DNA from: 21-14-0-10-47-8 sp966211455
GTDB taxonomy: Bacteria > Bdellovibrionota > Bdellovibrionia > Bdellovibrionales > Bdellovibrionaceae
Direction: 5' to 3'
DNA: 64,000 nucleotides
Assembly (NCBI GenBank): GCA_966211455.1
Contig: CBIHNI010000012.1
Location: 1-64,000 of the forward strand
Shown here one piece after another: positions 62,429-64,000 of the stretch. Position 1 is the stretch's first letter, and every line of letters begins with the position of its first letter. Made by a program: the position numbers and the translations under genes. A model generated the notes under the pieces. It saw only the letters and a list, made by a program, of their open reading frames with translations. It was not told the origin of the DNA and did no database searches.

Positions 62429-62443
62429 GAGACCGATACCCCC
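62429..62443 (+). repeat. REP family 2-like unit
   Basis: GAGACCGATACCCCC, one base off the consensus head. It overlaps the right arm of the GTCTCAAAATGAGAC palindrome, so it may be chance. Confidence 0.4.
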
Positions 62444-62485
62444 AACAATTGAGGCAAAATAGAAATCAAACTGGTTAGGAAAAAA

Positions 62486-63505
62486 CTATTCGTCGAGAAT
62501 GTACAAAGCCGGATCGCGAGGCACACCGTTCACGCGAACCTCATAGTGACAGTGAGGACCTGTCGAGCGGCCCGTGTTTCCGACGGACGCGATGACATCC
62601 CAACGAGAAACTTTCTGACCGACTTGCACGTAAATCTGAGCGTTGTGGCCGAATCGAGTTGTCACCCCATAACCGTGATCGATGGTGATCATTTTGCCGT
62701 AACCTTCATCGTAGCCCGCATAGGTCACGATCCCATCCGCCGTCGCATAAACCGGAGAGCCCGGAGCCGCGGCGATATCAAGACCCGTATGCAAAGCCGA
62801 ACGACCGGTAAACGGCGACACACGGTAACCGAAACGAGACGTGAACCAACCCTTGGCCGGACGGATGTTCGGGGTCGAATTCAAAAGTGACTGGCGCTCG
62901 CTCAAAGACTCCCAAAGATCCAAGACGCTTTGTTCGCGAAGCTGAGAATCTTTGATCGACTTGTCGATACGAATCGCAAGTGATGCATAATCGCGGTGCT
63001 CTTCGACTGTCAGCTCGCCTTTTTGCTCGTCCAAAGGTTTCTTTTCGTTGAATTCAGCATCAGCGTTTTCAAGTTCGTTGACGCTGCCACGCTGATCCAT
63101 GGGCTGATCGTACTCTTCCACCTGTTGGTTGGCCGGTGGCTGCACACCCATCGCCAATTTCAAAGAACGATCTTCGCCTTCGACATTGGTGATCAGCTTC
63201 AGCTTGGTGGTGAAAGTCTTCACGCGCTCGAGACTGGTTTCCAGGGCTTGAACTTTTCCTTCAACAACCTGGAACTGTTTGATGAGCTGGGCATTTTCGG
63301 CGGTCAGGCGTTTGTTTTCCGCCGTCTGCGCCAGCAAGCCCAGATAATCAACGAAGGCCGCGATCATCGCCAAAACAAGAATGCCACCCAAAAGCGCGAT
63401 CGATTTCACCCAGCTTGCCGGGATGACAATCTTACGCGTTTGACCTGCATCGTTGGTGACCAGGAAAAGCGTGACCTTCTTTTTTTCGTTCGAGATTTTT
63501 TCCAC
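62486..63505 (-). CDS. M23 (LytM) peptidoglycan endopeptidase
   Basis: 339 residues: one membrane helix near residues 34-56, a long coiled coil (KRLTAENAQLIKQFQVVEGKVQALETSLERV), then the M23 domain with the zinc ligands HTGLD (HxxxD) and HCHYEV (HxH), and GHNAQIYVQVGQKV. All four ligands are intact, so it is probably an active cross-link-cutting enzyme acting on the periplasmic side; the coiled coil resembles MepM/EnvC-type proteins. Lies 32 bases after the PP2C gene. Confidence 0.92.
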   Translation of the reverse strand: MEKISNEKKKVTLFLVTNDAGQTRKIVIPASWVKSIALLGGILVLAMIAAFVDYLGLLAQTAENKRLTAENAQLIKQFQVVEGKVQALETSLERVKTFTTKLKLITNVEGEDRSLKLAMGVQPPANQQVEEYDQPMDQRGSVNELENADAEFNEKKPLDEQKGELTVEEHRDYASLAIRIDKSIKDSQLREQSVLDLWESLSERQSLLNSTPNIRPAKGWFTSRFGYRVSPFTGRSALHTGLDIAAAPGSPVYATADGIVTYAGYDEGYGKMITIDHGYGVTTRFGHNAQIYVQVGQKVSRWDVIASVGNTGRSTGPHCHYEVRVNGVPRDPALYILDE

Positions 63506-63537
63506 GTTCTAACAGTTTAAAGAGGGAAAGATCGGGG

Positions 63538-64000
63538 TCAAGGCTTTACTTGCAGATACATGACGGTGACATTGTCATCCCCGCCATTTTCCAAGGCTTT
63601 TGCGACACAAACGTCGGGAACTTTTTCGCTCGGCGCTTTGTTTAAAAGCTCGGAAGCCATGGCATCTGGCACCAGACCCGAAAAACCGTCCGAGCAAATC
63701 AAATAACAGTCACCAGGCACCGCTTCTCTTTGAATGATATCGACTTGCACGTCGCGCTCGTAGCCAACGCTGCGAGTGATCACGTTCTTATTGGTGAAGG
63801 TGGCCAATTGATCTTCGCGAATGATTCCGGCCCGCAATTGCTCGTTCACCAACGAATGATCTTCGGTGATCTGCCAGTAGTAAGGCTTGCGATACAAATA
63901 CGCGCGCGAGTCACCGACGTTGGCGATGAACACGGTCGCGCTTTTCACGTAGATCAGGACCATGGTCGTACCCATGCCCATCAATCGCGCTTCGTTTTGG
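63538..64000 (-). CDS. PP2C-family Ser/Thr phosphatase (partial, N-terminus missing)
   Basis: The C-terminal 154 residues of a PPM/PP2C phosphatase; the gene continues past the right edge. Visible motifs: MGMGTTM, ANVGDSRAYLYR, ITEDHSLVNEQL, CSDGFSGLV (metal-binding Asp) and GGDDNVTVMYL (metal-binding Asp-Asn). These enzymes remove phosphate from Ser/Thr with two metal ions. Probably acts with a Ser/Thr kinase outside the window. Upstream of and likely cotranscribed with the M23 gene. Confidence 0.9.
   Translation of the reverse strand, partial: QNEARLMGMGTTMVLIYVKSATVFIANVGDSRAYLYRKPYYWQITEDHSLVNEQLRAGIIREDQLATFTNKNVITRSVGYERDVQVDIIQREAVPGDCYLICSDGFSGLVPDAMASELLNKAPSEKVPDVCVAKALENGGDDNVTVMYLQVKP

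Noticed and set aside
1..64000. tRNA, rRNA or riboswitch genes
   Set aside because: Read by eye on both strands, no cloverleaf, rRNA stretch or known riboswitch core was found; a covariance-model search would be the decisive test.

Overview
The window looks like chromosome of a Bdellovibrio-type predatory bacterium (Bdellovibrionota). This rests on gene style rather than a marker search: near-50% GC, a TIGR02147-family regulator beside a secreted partner, paired short flagellins, many small Cys-rich secreted proteins and lipoproteins, a degenerate HD-GYP protein, DUF3015 and DUF4105 proteins, and REP-associated transposases. Species level cannot be fixed from the sequence. No tRNA, rRNA, CRISPR array or prophage was seen.

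Layout. 1-2.7 kb: minus-strand operon GNAT acetyltransferase, FAD oxidoreductase, pgpA, CinA-like amidase (cut by the left edge). 2.7-6.8 kb: four tightly overlapping minus-strand genes (response regulator, YaiO-like outer-membrane barrel, HEAT-repeat membrane protein, processive GT2 glycosyltransferase) diverging from an HPt phosphotransfer gene; I read this as a phosphorelay-linked exopolysaccharide module. 6.8-9.2 kb: DUF4105/Lnb-like and DUF3015 proteins. 9.2-13.3 kb: recX-alaS, then a REP array and its RAYT transposase. 13.3-19.5 kb: accessory secreted proteins, a sigma-54-type promoter, the TIGR02147 pair, a 34-residue Cys-repeat protein and a degenerate HD-GYP protein. 19.6-25.8 kb: rpsI, rplM, truA, a barrel protein, a CFI-box surface protein, then on the plus strand a one-heme barrel protein and another barrel.

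26-31 kb: YceI protein, 2OG-Fe(II) oxygenase, two small secreted paralogues, trmO, a Crp/Fnr regulator. 31.1-37 kb: a complete BMP-type nucleoside ABC importer followed immediately by an S1/P1 nuclease, which makes sense for an organism that digests prey nucleic acid and imports the products. 37-40.5 kb: a Gly-rich lipoprotein and two tandem, probably strongly expressed, outer-membrane proteins. 41-46.9 kb: rnr, ubiB-like kinase, LysR regulator, small secreted protein. 46.9-49.4 kb: two flagellin genes separated by about 0.7 kb of non-coding DNA that holds a 24-bp perfect inverted repeat. 49.6-56.1 kb: VWA-like lipoprotein, rsgA, thyA-folA, HD-domain phosphohydrolase, acidic secreted protein. 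56.1-60.6 kb: acyl-CoA dehydrogenase, degenerate SDR and thiolase operon, then purD. 60.6-64 kb: a second HUH transposase with REP-like repeats inside its own reading frame, a secreted protein behind a sigma-54-like promoter, an M23 peptidase and a PP2C phosphatase (cut by the right edge).

Most noteworthy: (1) two different HUH transposase/REP-like repeat families in one window, one of them with repeats inside the transposase gene; (2) a possible invertible or mobile segment between the flagellin genes; (3) the HPt/response regulator/YaiO/HEAT/GT2 module; (4) a shared GTCTCA-N3-TGAGAC palindrome upstream of two sigma-54-like promoters, both driving secreted proteins of unknown role.
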